64,000 nucleotides of DNA from Gemmatimonas phototrophica (GTDB lineage Bacteria > Gemmatimonadota > Gemmatimonadetes > Gemmatimonadales > Gemmatimonadaceae). Both the position numbers and the translations under genes were made by a program. The stretch lies in assembly GCA_945869195.1 (NCBI GenBank), contig CAMBNV010000005.1, positions 62,001 to 126,000 of the forward strand. Direction: 5' to 3'. Below, piece by piece: positions 54,963 through 64,000 of this stretch. The notes beneath the pieces are model-generated. The model was not told the origin of the DNA. It searched no databases and saw nothing but the letters and a program-made list of their open reading frames with translations. Each line of letters begins with the position of its first letter. Position 1 is the first letter of the stretch.

Positions 54963-56771
54963 TCAGCCGTCCATATCCGGATCAAGATCGGCCGGAATCT
55001 CAGGGACCTCATCCTCGGTGTGGACCTTTGACGGTTCCGCCGGGCGCTCCTGGCCCGCGGGGACGTCGACCACGCCGAGCACGATGCGACGGTGGATCGG
55101 ATCGATCTCGAGGATGCGGACATTCATCTGCATCCCTTCCCACGCCACGTCGGCCGGGCTGTCGACCTGCGCCCCGGTCGTGCTGAGGTGCGAGATCGGC
55201 ACGAAGCCCTCGATGTCGTTACCGACATCGACCACCAGACCCTTGTCCATCAGGCGGGCGACCTTCCCCGGCAGTTCGGTGCCGACCGGATAGGTCTCGC
55301 CGATGCGAAGCCAAGGATCCTCGGACGCCTGCTTCAAGCCGAGCGAGATGCGCTTGTTGTCGGAATCGATGTTGAGGATCACGACGTCGACGCTGTCGCC
55401 CTTTTTCACGACTTCCGACGGGTGCTGGACGCGCTTGGTCCACGACATGTCGGAGATGTGGATAAGGCCGTCGATGCCCGGCTCGATCTCGACGAAGGCG
55501 CCGAACGAGGTCAGGTTGCGGACCTTGCCGTTGAGGCGGGTGCCGACCGGGTACTTGAGCGGCAACACCATCCACGGATCCTGCTCGGTCTGCTTCATGC
55601 CGAGGGAGATCTTCTCCTCGGACGGGTCGACCTTGAGCACCACCGCCTCGATCGCCTCGCCGATGCTGACGAGCTTCGAGGGATGGCGGACGTTGCGCGT
55701 CCAGCTCATCTCAGAGATATGGACGAGACCTTCGATGCCCGGCTGCAGCTCGATGAACGCGCCGTAGTTGGTGATCGAGACGACCTTGCCCGAGACGCGC
55801 GTCCCAACGGGGAACTTGTCGGCCACATCCTTCCACGGGTATGCCTGAAGCTGCTTGAGGCCGAGCGAGATGCGCTCGCGCTCCCAATCGATGTCCAGGA
55901 CCTTGACCTCGAGTTCGCCGCCGATCTGGACCATCTCGCTCGGATGCGCGATGCGGCCCCACGACATATCGGTGATATGAAGCAGTCCGTCCACGCCACC
56001 GAGATCGATAAACGCGCCGAAGTCGGTGATGTTCTTGACGACACCCTTCCGCACCTGGTCCTTCGAGAGCTCCTTCATGAGCTTCTCGCGCTTGCCGGCG
56101 CGCTCGGTCTCGAGGATCACGCGGCGCGAGATGACGATGTTGCGGCGACGCTTGTTGAGCTTGATGATCCTGAACTCGTACTTCTGGCCGAGCAGCTCGT
56201 CGATATTCGGCACGCGACGGAGTGCGATCTGCGAGCCAGGGAGGAATGCGTCGACGCCCATGAGGTCAACGACCACACCACCCTTGATCTTCTTGACCAG
56301 CACACCTTCGACCGGCTGATCCGACTCATAGGCCACGCGGATCCGCTCCCACACGCGCATGAAGTCGGCTTTCTTCTTCGAGAGGACGACCGATCCCTCG
56401 CTATCCTCGAGATGCTCGAGGAGGACCTCGACCTGGTCCCCGACCTTGAGGTCGGGCATGTCCTTGAACTCTTCGAGCGGGATCGTCCCTTCGGACTTGA
56501 ACCCGATGTCGAGGACCACGAGGTTCTCGCGGATCTCGAGGACGGTTGCCTTCACGATCTCGCCCTCTTCGATCGAGGCGAGCGTGCCGTTGTACATATC
56601 CATCATCGCGTCGAACTCGTCCGACGACAGCTCGTCTTCGTCGTAGAGCTCGGGGCGGCGGTTGGCGAGGGGGCGCAACTGCGCCTTCTGGGCGTCGCGC
56701 TTCTTCCGCGCGATCATCTCGGGAGACATCGCCTCTGGCGACAGCGTCTCGTCGGTCTCGGTTTCAATCAT
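54963..56771 (-). CDS. rpsA: 30S ribosomal protein S1
   Basis: S1 helps ribosomes bind mRNA, especially with weak ribosome sites. The 602-residue protein has an acidic N-terminus and six S1 repeats (for example GFKSEGTIPLEEF, LMGVDAFLPGSQIAL, DFGAFIDLGGVDGLLHITDM and four GAFVE/GAFIE-type repeats). The ATG at 56771 (MIETETDETLSPEAM) is chosen; the longer frame runs into the promoter region. cmk lies upstream in the same direction. Confidence 0.95.
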   Translation of the reverse strand: MIETETDETLSPEAMSPEMIARKKRDAQKAQLRPLANRRPELYDEDELSSDEFDAMMDMYNGTLASIEEGEIVKATVLEIRENLVVLDIGFKSEGTIPLEEFKDMPDLKVGDQVEVLLEHLEDSEGSVVLSKKKADFMRVWERIRVAYESDQPVEGVLVKKIKGGVVVDLMGVDAFLPGSQIALRRVPNIDELLGQKYEFRIIKLNKRRRNIVISRRVILETERAGKREKLMKELSKDQVRKGVVKNITDFGAFIDLGGVDGLLHITDMSWGRIAHPSEMVQIGGELEVKVLDIDWERERISLGLKQLQAYPWKDVADKFPVGTRVSGKVVSITNYGAFIELQPGIEGLVHISEMSWTRNVRHPSKLVSIGEAIEAVVLKVDPSEEKISLGMKQTEQDPWMVLPLKYPVGTRLNGKVRNLTSFGAFVEIEPGIDGLIHISDMSWTKRVQHPSEVVKKGDSVDVVILNIDSDNKRISLGLKQASEDPWLRIGETYPVGTELPGKVARLMDKGLVVDVGNDIEGFVPISHLSTTGAQVDSPADVAWEGMQMNVRILEIDPIHRRIVLGVVDVPAGQERPAEPSKVHTEDEVPEIPADLDPDMDG

Positions 56772-56878
56772 GTGTGGTGCTCCAGTCCGCGGAGTGTTCG
56801 GCTCGCCGCATCGAGGCGTGGGGTGGGTGGTACGGGTACGGGTCCCGCGCCGGCGAATCCGGACCACGAGAGCCTTGA

Positions 56879-56907
56879 AACATACGCGCGAATCAGGAGA
56901 GGGTCAA
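56879..56907 (-). promoter_or_regulatory. rpsA promoter (TTGACC-N17-TATGTT)
   Basis: On the minus strand TTGACC (56907-56902), 17 nt and TATGTT (56884-56879) precede rpsA by about 108 nt. The gap between cmk and rpsA (56772-56969) shows nothing else. Confidence 0.75.
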
Positions 56908-56969
56908 CGGCGCCACGCCCCGGAACCTCAGGGGGTGGACGGACGCCCTTCTGGGTCCAGTCCCTGCCC

Positions 56970-57686
56970 TCAGCCGGCGTCGACCCCAGGCGATCGCCCG
57001 ACCTGCCGTGCCAGCGCCACGATCCGCTGCACCTGCTCCTCCTGCGTGAGATACGTCGTGTCGATGAGCACCGCGTCGACCGCCTGCTGCGTCTGGGACT
57101 CATCCTTGGCGTCCCGGTGCACTAGCGCAGTGGTCTCCGCCGCAACTTCCGTCTCGCTGGGCTGGCGCTCCAGCCGCTGGATCAGTCGTCGCTTGGCTCG
57201 CTCCCTCGCGTCCGCCACCAGGAAGATTTTGAGGCGCGCCTGCGGGAACACGACCGTCCCAATGTCGCGCCCGTCCACGACCACCGCGTACCCCTCTGCT
57301 GCCTGCTGCACCAGCGCACTCACCCAGGCGCGGACCCTCGGCATTTTCGCCACGAGAAAGACCCGCGAGGTGACGTCGCTCCCCCTCAGTTCCGCCTCGA
57401 TACTGGCGCCGGCGAGTCTCGCATGAAAGGTCGTGTCGCCGGGGACGAGCGTCACATCGGCGGCAGCGGAGAGCACGAAATCCTCCGTCCAGAGAGCGCT
57501 CTCAGACTCCCGACGGAGGGCGCTGGCCGTTGCCGCTCGATAAAGGGCGCCCGAATCGACATGCCGAACGCCAAGTTCGGAGGCGACCCACTGGGCGGTC
57601 GACGACTTCCCAGAGGCGGCAGGGCCGTCGATGGCCACGACGAGGTGGCGGCCACGTTCAGCGGCGTCGGACACGGGCGAGATCAT
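56970..57686 (-). CDS. cmk: Cytidylate kinase
   Basis: Cmk phosphorylates CMP and dCMP. The 238-residue protein has the P-loop AIDGPAASGKSSTAQWVA, VDSGALYRA, the NMP-binding insert and VVVDGRDIGTVVFPQA. The ATG at 57686 lies 29 nt inside aroA; a GTG at 57674 would also work. aroA-cmk-rpsA is a familiar bacterial order. Confidence 0.93.
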   Translation of the reverse strand: MISPVSDAAERGRHLVVAIDGPAASGKSSTAQWVASELGVRHVDSGALYRAATASALRRESESALWTEDFVLSAAADVTLVPGDTTFHARLAGASIEAELRGSDVTSRVFLVAKMPRVRAWVSALVQQAAEGYAVVVDGRDIGTVVFPQARLKIFLVADARERAKRRLIQRLERQPSETEVAAETTALVHRDAKDESQTQQAVDAVLIDTTYLTQEEQVQRIVALARQVGRSPGVDAG

Positions 57687-58926
57687 CCCAGAAGGTAGGG
57701 TAAGAGACCGCGACGCACGACGGGTCGTCGAAAACAATCGAGTTTCGGGAGAGCACCCCGAGCACGCCAAAGGCCATGGCAATGCGGTGATCCCCATGGG
57801 TCGTCACGGTCCCGGCAAGGGGTCGATCACTGCCACGCACGACGAAGCCGTCGGGTAACTCCTCCGCGTCGGCACCAATGGCACGCAGATTGGATACGAT
57901 GGCGCTGATCCGGTCGCTCTCCTTCACGCGGAGCTCGGCCGCTCCGGTCACTCGCGTCTCACCCTCGGCGCAGGCGGCCACGCAGGCGAGGAGGGGAAGT
58001 TCGTCAATGAGCGACGGCACCTCATCCGGCGAAATGATCGCCGAGCGCAGCGTCCCCGCGGTCGCGATGAGCGTCGCCACCGGCTCGCCGCCCTGCACCA
58101 GCTCGTCGGCATACCGCAGTCGGACTCCCATCCGGCGAAGCACGTGGAAGGCGCCGGTGCGTCCAGGGTTCACACCCACGTTCGCGAGGGCGATCTCTGG
58201 AGCACCGCCGATCGCAACGAGGCCGACAAAGAAGGCCGCACTCGACGGATCGCCGGGCACCTCGATGTCCCCTGCATCCAGCGTAGCGCGCGGCACGATC
58301 GTGACGACGAGCCCCTCCGTTCGGACGTCCACACCTCGCGCCTGGAGCATCCGTTCCGTATGGTCGCGAGTCATCGCGGGTTCGTGCACCTCGACCGGCA
58401 CATCACCGACGAGACCGGCGAGCAGAATCGCGCTCTTAAGTTGGGCGCTCGCGATGTCGGAGCGCCACGTGATCCCCTGGAGGCTCTCGCCGCACACCGT
58501 CATCGGCAGCCCGCCATGCGCGGACAACTCCACCCGTGCCCCCATCGCCTCGAGCGGTGCCGATACCCGCCGCATCGGGCGAGCGCTGAGACTCGCGTCG
58601 CCCACGAACCGGGCGGTGATTCCCGCGCCAGCGACCACGCCGGCCATCAGGCGCGCGGTCGTGCCGCTGTTGCCGCAATCGAGCGGGCGCGCGGCCCCAC
58701 GAAGTCCGCGCAGGCCAACGCCTTCGATCTCGATCGTCTCTTCGGCGAGGTCGGGGATGGTCGCGCCGAGTGCTCGCAGTACCTCGGCGGTCGACTCGAT
58801 ATCCGCCGACCGCAACAGCCCGCGGATGCGCGAACGGCCGCGACCGAGTACCGCGAGGATGAGCGCGCGATGCGAGATCGACTTGTCTCCTGGAACGCGG
58901 AGCGGCCCCATCAGGGGCGTACGCAC
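57658..58926 (-). CDS. aroA: 3-phosphoshikimate 1-carboxyvinyltransferase (EPSP synthase)
   Basis: AroA transfers enolpyruvate from PEP in chorismate synthesis. The 422-residue protein has VPGDKSISHRALIL, the LDCGNSGTTARLMAGVVAG loop and RVKESDRISAI in the second domain. The start is GTG at 58926; an ATG five codons later (MGPLRVPGDKS) is possible. dapD lies 16 nt upstream. Confidence 0.94.
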   Translation of the reverse strand: MRTPLMGPLRVPGDKSISHRALILAVLGRGRSRIRGLLRSADIESTAEVLRALGATIPDLAEETIEIEGVGLRGLRGAARPLDCGNSGTTARLMAGVVAGAGITARFVGDASLSARPMRRVSAPLEAMGARVELSAHGGLPMTVCGESLQGITWRSDIASAQLKSAILLAGLVGDVPVEVHEPAMTRDHTERMLQARGVDVRTEGLVVTIVPRATLDAGDIEVPGDPSSAAFFVGLVAIGGAPEIALANVGVNPGRTGAFHVLRRMGVRLRYADELVQGGEPVATLIATAGTLRSAIISPDEVPSLIDELPLLACVAACAEGETRVTGAAELRVKESDRISAIVSNLRAIGADAEELPDGFVVRGSDRPLAGTVTTHGDHRIAMAFGVLGVLSRNSIVFDDPSCVAVSYPTFWDDLARVRRR

Positions 58927-58942
58927 GGCGGGGTGATGTCAA

Positions 58943-59797
58943 TCACCGCAACCACCCTTCCAGTGCGGTCGCAAGATCCGTGCGATCATCGCGATACTTC
59001 ACGATCAAGGGCGTCTGCAGCGAGAGGCCTTCGGCGGCGGCGAACCCGCCCTTCACGGCACGCCCCCCAGGGACGACCACGGCGCCCCCAGGGATCTCCA
59101 ACGGATGATCGGGCGAGCCGCGATAGACGCACTCGCGGACAAGATCAAAAACGGGAGTGCCCCGCGTGAGGATCACGCCGGCCGCCAGGACGGCCTTCTC
59201 GCGCACCACGGTGCCTTCGTACACGCCGCAGTTGCCGCCGATGGTGACGTCGTCCTCAATCACGACGGGCGATGCGTTGACGGGCTCGAGCACGCCACCG
59301 ATCTGCGCCGCCGCACTCAGATGGACTCGTGCCCCGATCTGTGCGCACGAACCGACCAGCGCATGCGAGTCGATCATGGTTCCTGCCCCGACCCAACTGC
59401 CCACATTTGCGAACATCGGGGGCATGCAGACGACCCCAGGTGCGAGATACGCGCCGCGGCGGATCGTTGAGCCCCCGGGCACGACGCGCACGTTGTCGGC
59501 GAGGGTGAGCGTCCGGGTCGGATAGGTGTGTTTGTCGAAGAAGTGGAACGGCGTACCGTCGACACCGTGCGAGACGATGCGCCCGACGCGAAAGCCAAGC
59601 AGAATGCCGCGCTTTACCCATGGCACGGCATTCCAGTGGCCGGCCGCGTCTTTCTCGGCAGCGCGGAGCGCCCCCGACTCGAGCGCACCGAGCAAGGTGG
59701 CAACGACCTGTTCCGTCTCAGACGGGAGCTCGGCGGCGGCGAGGGGGAAGATCTCCTCGATGAGCGCTTCGAGCGCGTGGTGATCCAACGGGGTCAC
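58943..59797 (-). CDS. dapD: Tetrahydrodipicolinate N-succinyltransferase
   Basis: DapD commits the lysine pathway to the succinylase branch. The 284-residue protein has a left-handed beta-helix with hexapeptide repeats (VGSWVGAGTMIDSHALVGSC, GARVHLSAAAQIGGVLEP) and a C-terminal strand region. It starts at GTG overlapping the dapA stop (GTGA). Confidence 0.93.
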   Translation of the reverse strand: MTPLDHHALEALIEEIFPLAAAELPSETEQVVATLLGALESGALRAAEKDAAGHWNAVPWVKRGILLGFRVGRIVSHGVDGTPFHFFDKHTYPTRTLTLADNVRVVPGGSTIRRGAYLAPGVVCMPPMFANVGSWVGAGTMIDSHALVGSCAQIGARVHLSAAAQIGGVLEPVNASPVVIEDDVTIGGNCGVYEGTVVREKAVLAAGVILTRGTPVFDLVRECVYRGSPDHPLEIPGGAVVVPGGRAVKGGFAAAEGLSLQTPLIVKYRDDRTDLATALEGWLR

Positions 59798-60681
59798 AGC
59801 GACACTCCGGCGGTGGCGAGCGCGGCGCGCAGCGCCGCCTCCAGACGTGAGTCCATCGGCACCAGCGGAAGGCGCAGAACGTTGCGCACGCGACCACTCA
59901 TCGCGAGCGCCGCCTTGATCGGCATCGGATTGGACTCTGCGAAGGCGGCGACGACGAGGGGCGCGAGGCGGCGATGCCAGTCGCGCGAGGTCGCAACGTC
60001 CCCGCGCACTGCGGCGGCGACGAGCGCGACGCAGGCGCGCGGCACGGCATTCGAGATCACCGAAATCACTCCGTCACCTCCGGCGGCCATCACCGCGAGC
60101 GTGAGGCCATCGTCCCCGGAGAGGACCGAGAAATCGGCAGGCCGGCCGCGAATGATCTGATCGATCTGCGCCAGATCGCCCGACGCCTCCTTCACCGCAC
60201 AGATGTTCGGATGCTCGGCGAGGGCGAGCGTTGTCTCGGGATGCACGTTGCTCCCGGTACGCCCGGGGACGTTGTAGACCACGACGGGGACCGGAGCGGC
60301 GTCGGCGATCGCGCGGAAGTGCGCGACGATCCCGCGCTGCGGCGGCTTGTTGTACATCGGCGAGACGTGCAATAGGTGGGTCGCGCCGGCGGCGGCGAGC
60401 GCGTGCGAGTTCTGGATCGCCTCGGCGGTGTCGTTGGAGCCGGCGCCCGCGATCACTGGCACACGTCCCGCCACACGCTCGACGGTCAGGCGCACAACCC
60501 GCTCCCGCTCTCCGAGCGAGAGCGTGACCGCCTCACCGGTGGAGCCCACAGGCACGAGTCCGTTGATTCCCTCAGAGAGCTGCCAGTCGATGAGCGCGAC
60601 GAGCGCCGCATCGTCGACGCGCCCGTCGTCGGTGAACGGCGTCACGAGCGCGGTCATCGCTCCACGTAGCAGTGTCTTCAT
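59794..60681 (-). CDS. dapA: 4-hydroxy-tetrahydrodipicolinate synthase
   Basis: DapA condenses pyruvate with aspartate semialdehyde. The 295-residue TIM-barrel protein has GSTGEAVTL, Tyr136 in VVYNVPGRTGSN and the Schiff-base Lys164 in CAVKEASGDL. The ATG at 60681 (MKTLLRGAMTALVTPF) overlaps the dapB stop; the longer frame overlaps dapB and is rejected. Confidence 0.95.
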   Translation of the reverse strand: MKTLLRGAMTALVTPFTDDGRVDDAALVALIDWQLSEGINGLVPVGSTGEAVTLSLGERERVVRLTVERVAGRVPVIAGAGSNDTAEAIQNSHALAAAGATHLLHVSPMYNKPPQRGIVAHFRAIADAAPVPVVVYNVPGRTGSNVHPETTLALAEHPNICAVKEASGDLAQIDQIIRGRPADFSVLSGDDGLTLAVMAAGGDGVISVISNAVPRACVALVAAAVRGDVATSRDWHRRLAPLVVAAFAESNPMPIKAALAMSGRVRNVLRLPLVPMDSRLEAALRAALATAGVSL

Positions 60682-61373
60682 CGCCCGACCTCCCCGAAGT
60701 AGTCGTCCAGCGTGAAGACCCCACGCCTGCCCATCAGCCACCGCGCGGCCGTGAGGGCCCCCGCGGCGAAGACGCGCCGATCGCGCGCCTCGTGCACCAG
60801 TCGCACCTGCTCGAAGGGCGCGTCAAAAATCATCTCATGCGTGCCCGGTACCTGACCCACGCGCACGCTCGTCACAGGCACAGCACGTCCGAGCGCCTGC
60901 TCCGCGACCTGCGCGAGCGCGCGGGCGGTGCCGCTCGGCGCGTCACGCTTCTCCGTGTGATGGGTTTCGACTAGGTGTGAGTCAAAGCCACCGTCCGCCC
61001 GTGAGAAGCGGCGCGCCGCGTCGGCCACGACCTTCGCGAAGAGATGCGCACCGAGGGCGAAGTTAGGCGCCCAGAGCAGCGCGCCCGTGGTACTCCGCAC
61101 GAACGACTCGACCTGTACGCGCTCCGCATCCCACCCCGTGGTGCCGCTCACCACCGGCACGCCGAGCGCAGCGCAGGCGCGGACCATGCCGAATGCCGCA
61201 CCGGCGATCGTGAACTCGATCGCCACCTCCGCGCCTGCAAGCGCCGCGCGCGTGACGCCGTCGCGCGTCTGCGCGCGGCCAAGAGTCGCGACCACGTCGA
61301 ACCCCATCTCAGGCGCGAGCGCCGAGACAAGGAGACCCATCCTGCCGGTGCCAATTACAGCGAGTCGATTCAT
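60678..61373 (-). CDS. dapB: 4-hydroxy-tetrahydrodipicolinate reductase
   Basis: DapB reduces the DapA product. The 231-residue protein starts with the dinucleotide site VIGTGRMGLLV, has GTTGWD and the substrate motif ETHHTEKRDAPSGTA. It is shorter than E. coli DapB (273 aa), as in several other phyla. Both ends overlap neighbours by four bases. Confidence 0.93.
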   Translation of the reverse strand: MNRLAVIGTGRMGLLVSALAPEMGFDVVATLGRAQTRDGVTRAALAGAEVAIEFTIAGAAFGMVRACAALGVPVVSGTTGWDAERVQVESFVRSTTGALLWAPNFALGAHLFAKVVADAARRFSRADGGFDSHLVETHHTEKRDAPSGTARALAQVAEQALGRAVPVTSVRVGQVPGTHEMIFDAPFEQVRLVHEARDRRVFAAGALTAARWLMGRRGVFTLDDYFGEVGR

Positions 61374-62722
61374 TCGGCCGCCTCCTCGAAGAACGCCGCG
61401 TGCAGTCGGCGGATCGCCTCGGGGACCGCGGCGGCGTCGACGATGAGCGTGAGGTTGATGCCGGACGCGCTCAACGAGACCATGTGGAGCCGAAGGTCGC
61501 CGAGCGCGGTGAGCGCGCGGGCCATCGAGGCCGTACTCTCGCCGAGGCTCGCGCCGACGAGGGCGACGATGCCGCGCCCCCGTTCGACCGAGACGTCGCC
61601 GAACGCCGAGAGCTGCGCGACGATCGCTTCGAGATGCTGCACGTCGTCGACGGTCACCGAGACCGAGACCTCGGAGGTCGCGACGACGTCGACAGAGGTG
61701 CGATTGCGTTCGAATACCTCGAAGATGGCGCGCATCGTGCCGGGTGCGGCGAGCATGCGCGGCGAGCGGACCTTGACCACGACGGTCTTGGTTTTTCCGG
61801 CGATCGCACGCACCGAACGCCGGGGCGCGTCGAAGGTGATGCGCGTCCCGGTCCCGTCGGGACGCCGCGAGTTGAAGACGAAGACGGGGATTCCCTTCCG
61901 CACCGCCGGCGCGATCGTGCTCGGATGCAGCACCTTGGCGCCGAAGCTCGCGAGCTCGGCGGCTTCGTCAAAGCGGATATGCTCGATGAGCCGGGCAGCG
62001 GGCACAATGCGAGGGTCGGCCGTGAGCAGGCCGTCGACGTCGGTCCAGATCTCGATCGCCTCGGCCTCCATCGCCGCCCCGAGGAGTGACGCGGAGTAGT
62101 CGGAGCCGCCGCGGCCCAGCGTCGTGGTCACGCCCTGCGCCGTCGCCCCGATGAAACCGCCAAGAACCGGCACCTTTCCCTCGCGCACGAGCGGAAGGAG
62201 ATGCACGCGGCAGGCGATCGCGATCTCGTCGGGACGCGGCTCGGCCCGTCCAAAATCGTCAGAGGTGGTCATGAGGAGGCGCGCGTCGACGAAGACGGCG
62301 GGCACGCCAATGCGCGCGAGCGCGGCGACGACGATCGGCGCCGATAGGCGCTCGCCGATCGAGGACACCGCATCGAGCGAACGCGGCGTGGCATCGCCAA
62401 GGACCGAGAGCGCCTCGGCGAGGTGGGCGAGTTCGTCAAAGAGCAAGCCGGTGTCGGTGACGAGCGCAACGTCAGCCCCGACCCCGAGGGCGCCGATGGC
62501 AGCGAAGTGACTCGCGCGCAGTTCTTCGACGATTGACAGCGCCACGATGAGCTGTCCTGCCGCTGCTTGGTGGCCGATCTCGAAAAGACGGTTGGTCGTC
62601 CCGGCGAGCGCGGAGACGACGACGACGGGCGCATGCGGCAGACGGGCGCGCACAATCCCCGCCGTGCGCGCGATCGCCTCGGCGTCCCCTACCGACGTGC
62701 CGCCGAACTTCGCGATGATCAC
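61370..62722 (-). CDS. lysC: Aspartate kinase
   Basis: LysC makes aspartyl phosphate for lysine, threonine and methionine. The 450-residue monofunctional protein has IIAKFGGTSVGD, VSALAGTTN, the GRGGSDYSASLLGAA nucleotide loop and two C-terminal ACT domains, which usually mediate feedback inhibition. The start is GTG at 62722, overlapping the asd stop. Confidence 0.94.
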   Translation of the reverse strand: MIIAKFGGTSVGDAEAIARTAGIVRARLPHAPVVVVSALAGTTNRLFEIGHQAAAGQLIVALSIVEELRASHFAAIGALGVGADVALVTDTGLLFDELAHLAEALSVLGDATPRSLDAVSSIGERLSAPIVVAALARIGVPAVFVDARLLMTTSDDFGRAEPRPDEIAIACRVHLLPLVREGKVPVLGGFIGATAQGVTTTLGRGGSDYSASLLGAAMEAEAIEIWTDVDGLLTADPRIVPAARLIEHIRFDEAAELASFGAKVLHPSTIAPAVRKGIPVFVFNSRRPDGTGTRITFDAPRRSVRAIAGKTKTVVVKVRSPRMLAAPGTMRAIFEVFERNRTSVDVVATSEVSVSVTVDDVQHLEAIVAQLSAFGDVSVERGRGIVALVGASLGESTASMARALTALGDLRLHMVSLSASGINLTLIVDAAAVPEAIRRLHAAFFEEAAE

Positions 62723-63786
62723 ACGCGCACCGGCGGCATCCAGGCGAGTCGTCCAGTGGCCGCAAGTAGCTCGGCGTTGAGGATCGATCCGCCGGCGGCG
62801 CCCCGAATGGTGTTATGCCCCATCGCGACGAACTTGAGATCGAACAGACGGTCCTCGCGCAGACGGCCCACCGTGACCGTCATTCCGTTCCCAGTCATCG
62901 CGTCGCGACGCGGCTGCGGGCGATCCAGGGCGTCGGTGACGAACACCGGCTGTTCCGGCGCCGACGGCAGTCCGCGCACCGATGCCGCGCCCCGCCAGGC
63001 CCGAAGTACTTCAAGGGCACCGGCGACGTCGGGGGTGCGCGCGAACCGCGCCGAAATCGCCACCGTGTGCCCGTGCTCGACTGGCACGCGGTTGGCGTGG
63101 GCACTCACGACGAACGGTGCCGGGGTGACCGACGCGCCGGTGCAGACCCCAAGGATCTTCTGGATCTCCTGCTCCAGCTTGGCCTCCTCGTCGGCGATGT
63201 ACGGGATGACGTTCCCGAGAATGTCGAGTGAAGGAACTCCTGGATACCCGGCGCCTGAGACCGCCTGCATCGTTGAGAGGAACAGTTCGGTGAGCCCGAA
63301 CACCGCATGCAATGGCGCCAGGGCCATCGCCGCGACGGTCGCTGCACAGTTCGCGTTGGTGACGACGCCGCCCGTCCAGCCGCGCGCGCGCTGTGCGTCC
63401 AGAAGTGCCAGATGATCCGCATTCACTTCGGGGATCACGAGCGGGACGTCGGGTTCCATCCGAAAGTTCTTCGCGTTGCTGAGCACGAATCGGCCGTCGC
63501 GCGCAAAGGCGGGCTCCATCTCGGCGGCCGCCGCCGCGTCGAGCGCGGAGAAGACGAGCGACGAGCGCACCGTGGCCGGATCGCAGCGCGTGACCGTCAT
63601 CGCGGCGACGCGCTCGGGCATGGTGCCCTCGATCGAGCGTGTCACGCTCCCATAGCGTTGGCCGGCCGACCGTTCCGAGGCCGCGACTTCCGCTACCCGG
63701 AACCACGGATGATCCTCGAGAAGGCGGATGAAGGTCTGGCCCACGGCGCCGGTGGCACCAAGGACAGCGACGGGTAGTCTGGACAC
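62719..63786 (-). CDS. asd: Aspartate-semialdehyde dehydrogenase
   Basis: Asd reduces aspartyl phosphate to the semialdehyde. The 355-residue protein has VAVLGATGAVGQTFIRLL, SNAKNFRMEPDVPLVIPEVN and nucleophile Cys147 in TNANCAATVAAMA; this variant resembles the archaeal/fungal branch more than the E. coli one. It starts at GTG 63786, 70 nt after the dapE-like gene. Confidence 0.93.
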   Translation of the reverse strand: MSRLPVAVLGATGAVGQTFIRLLEDHPWFRVAEVAASERSAGQRYGSVTRSIEGTMPERVAAMTVTRCDPATVRSSLVFSALDAAAAAEMEPAFARDGRFVLSNAKNFRMEPDVPLVIPEVNADHLALLDAQRARGWTGGVVTNANCAATVAAMALAPLHAVFGLTELFLSTMQAVSGAGYPGVPSLDILGNVIPYIADEEAKLEQEIQKILGVCTGASVTPAPFVVSAHANRVPVEHGHTVAISARFARTPDVAGALEVLRAWRGAASVRGLPSAPEQPVFVTDALDRPQPRRDAMTGNGMTVTVGRLREDRLFDLKFVAMGHNTIRGAAGGSILNAELLAATGRLAWMPPVRV

Positions 63787-63856
63787 GAGACGGAGCAGTT
63801 AAGGAAAGTGAGAAGAAAGTGGGGAGCCGCGCAGCCGATCCCTCGTGATGCGCGCC

Positions 63857-64000
63857 CTACGCCAGCAGCGTGCGAACCAGTGTCAGGTAGGCGTCCACGC
63901 TTGCGCGGAGTTCCGCCTCATCGACGAACTCCTCGATCGTATGGGCGACGTGGATCGACCCCGGACCAAAGAGCAACGGTGTTCCCCAGTTTCCGAGGAG
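63857..64000 (-). CDS. M20-family peptidase, C-terminal end (dapE/argE-like, partial)
   Basis: The last 47 codons encode LLGNWGTPLLFGPGSIHVAH, a glutamate-rich helix and a stop at 63857-63859. GPGS-x-x-AH is the C-terminal metal-binding motif of M20 deacylases. Placement just before asd and with dapD in the operon favours succinyl-diaminopimelate desuccinylase (DapE), but acetylornithine deacetylase is not excluded. The gene runs off the window. Confidence 0.7.
   Translation of the reverse strand, partial: LLGNWGTPLLFGPGSIHVAHTIEEFVDEAELRASVDAYLTLVRTLLA

Noticed and set aside
55092-57125. 677-codon plus-strand frame
   Set aside because: It is antisense to rpsA and cmk, which have full family matches; long antisense frames are expected at this GC content.
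63787-63856. Lysine riboswitch upstream of asd-lysC
   Set aside because: The gap is only 70 nt, far too short for the roughly 170-nt L-box, and lies between co-directional genes.

Overview
The window reads as a high-GC, Gram-negative (diderm) bacterial chromosome, very densely packed, with most neighbouring genes overlapping by 1-4 nt (ATGA, GTGA or TGATG junctions) and frequent GTG starts. An archaeal/eukaryotic-type prolyl-tRNA synthetase, a six-repeat S1 protein, a purS/purQ/small-purL system and this housekeeping gene order fit a non-proteobacterial phylum. Gemmatimonadota is my best guess, but that is inference from gene content and was not tested by any search.

Layout. 1-10.8 kb, plus strand: the end of truA, a transaldolase-like protein that has lost its active site, then a purine operon (purB, purC, purS, purQ, purL, purF) with the phosphatidylethanolamine genes psd and pssA embedded in it, followed by an acyl-CoA thioesterase and a small membrane protein. 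10.8-14.4 kb: a divergent ion-transport pair, a cyclic-nucleotide-domain/cation-exchanger fusion and an RCK-type K+ channel, with two copies of a 25-bp repeat on either side. 14.3-17.8 kb: an accessory patch with an AT-richer CDGSH iron-sulfur protein, an orphan HigA-type antitoxin, a MarR regulator with two visible operators and a small membrane protein, a beheaded outer-membrane-protein gene, an IS91-type transposase fragment and the arsenite methyltransferase arsM. The patch ends at the 3' end of ssrA (tmRNA), which lies on the minus strand with tag ANNNFALAA and which I identified from sequence and folding.

18.2-35.7 kb: larB-dusB, ptsN, then a long minus-strand run. In transcription order this run is mreB-mreC-mreD-mrdA-rodA (rod shape), accD, folC, hisS, proS, lysA, a phosphodiesterase, guaA and a MATE exporter. 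36.4-49.9 kb, minus strand: alanine dehydrogenase; rpsO-pnp-M16 peptidase; and rplM-rpsI, rpsB-tsf-pyrH-frr-uppS-cdsA-dxr-rseP, i.e. translation followed by isoprenoid, phospholipid and envelope-stress genes. 50-54.8 kb: a three-subunit acyl-CoA (propionyl-CoA type) carboxylase with an RNA uracil methyltransferase gene inserted between its subunit genes. 55-64 kb: rpsA-cmk-aroA, then an aspartate/diaminopimelate operon read as (dapE-like)-asd-lysC-dapB-dapA-dapD.

Several sigma70-type promoters are visible (TTGACC-N17-TATCCT, TTGACC-N17-TATGTT, TTGAAC-N17-TATCAT and others). In three plus-strand genes the -10 box ends exactly 6 nt before the ATG and no Shine-Dalgarno sequence is present, which suggests leaderless transcripts. 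No CRISPR array, rRNA or ordinary tRNA was seen.
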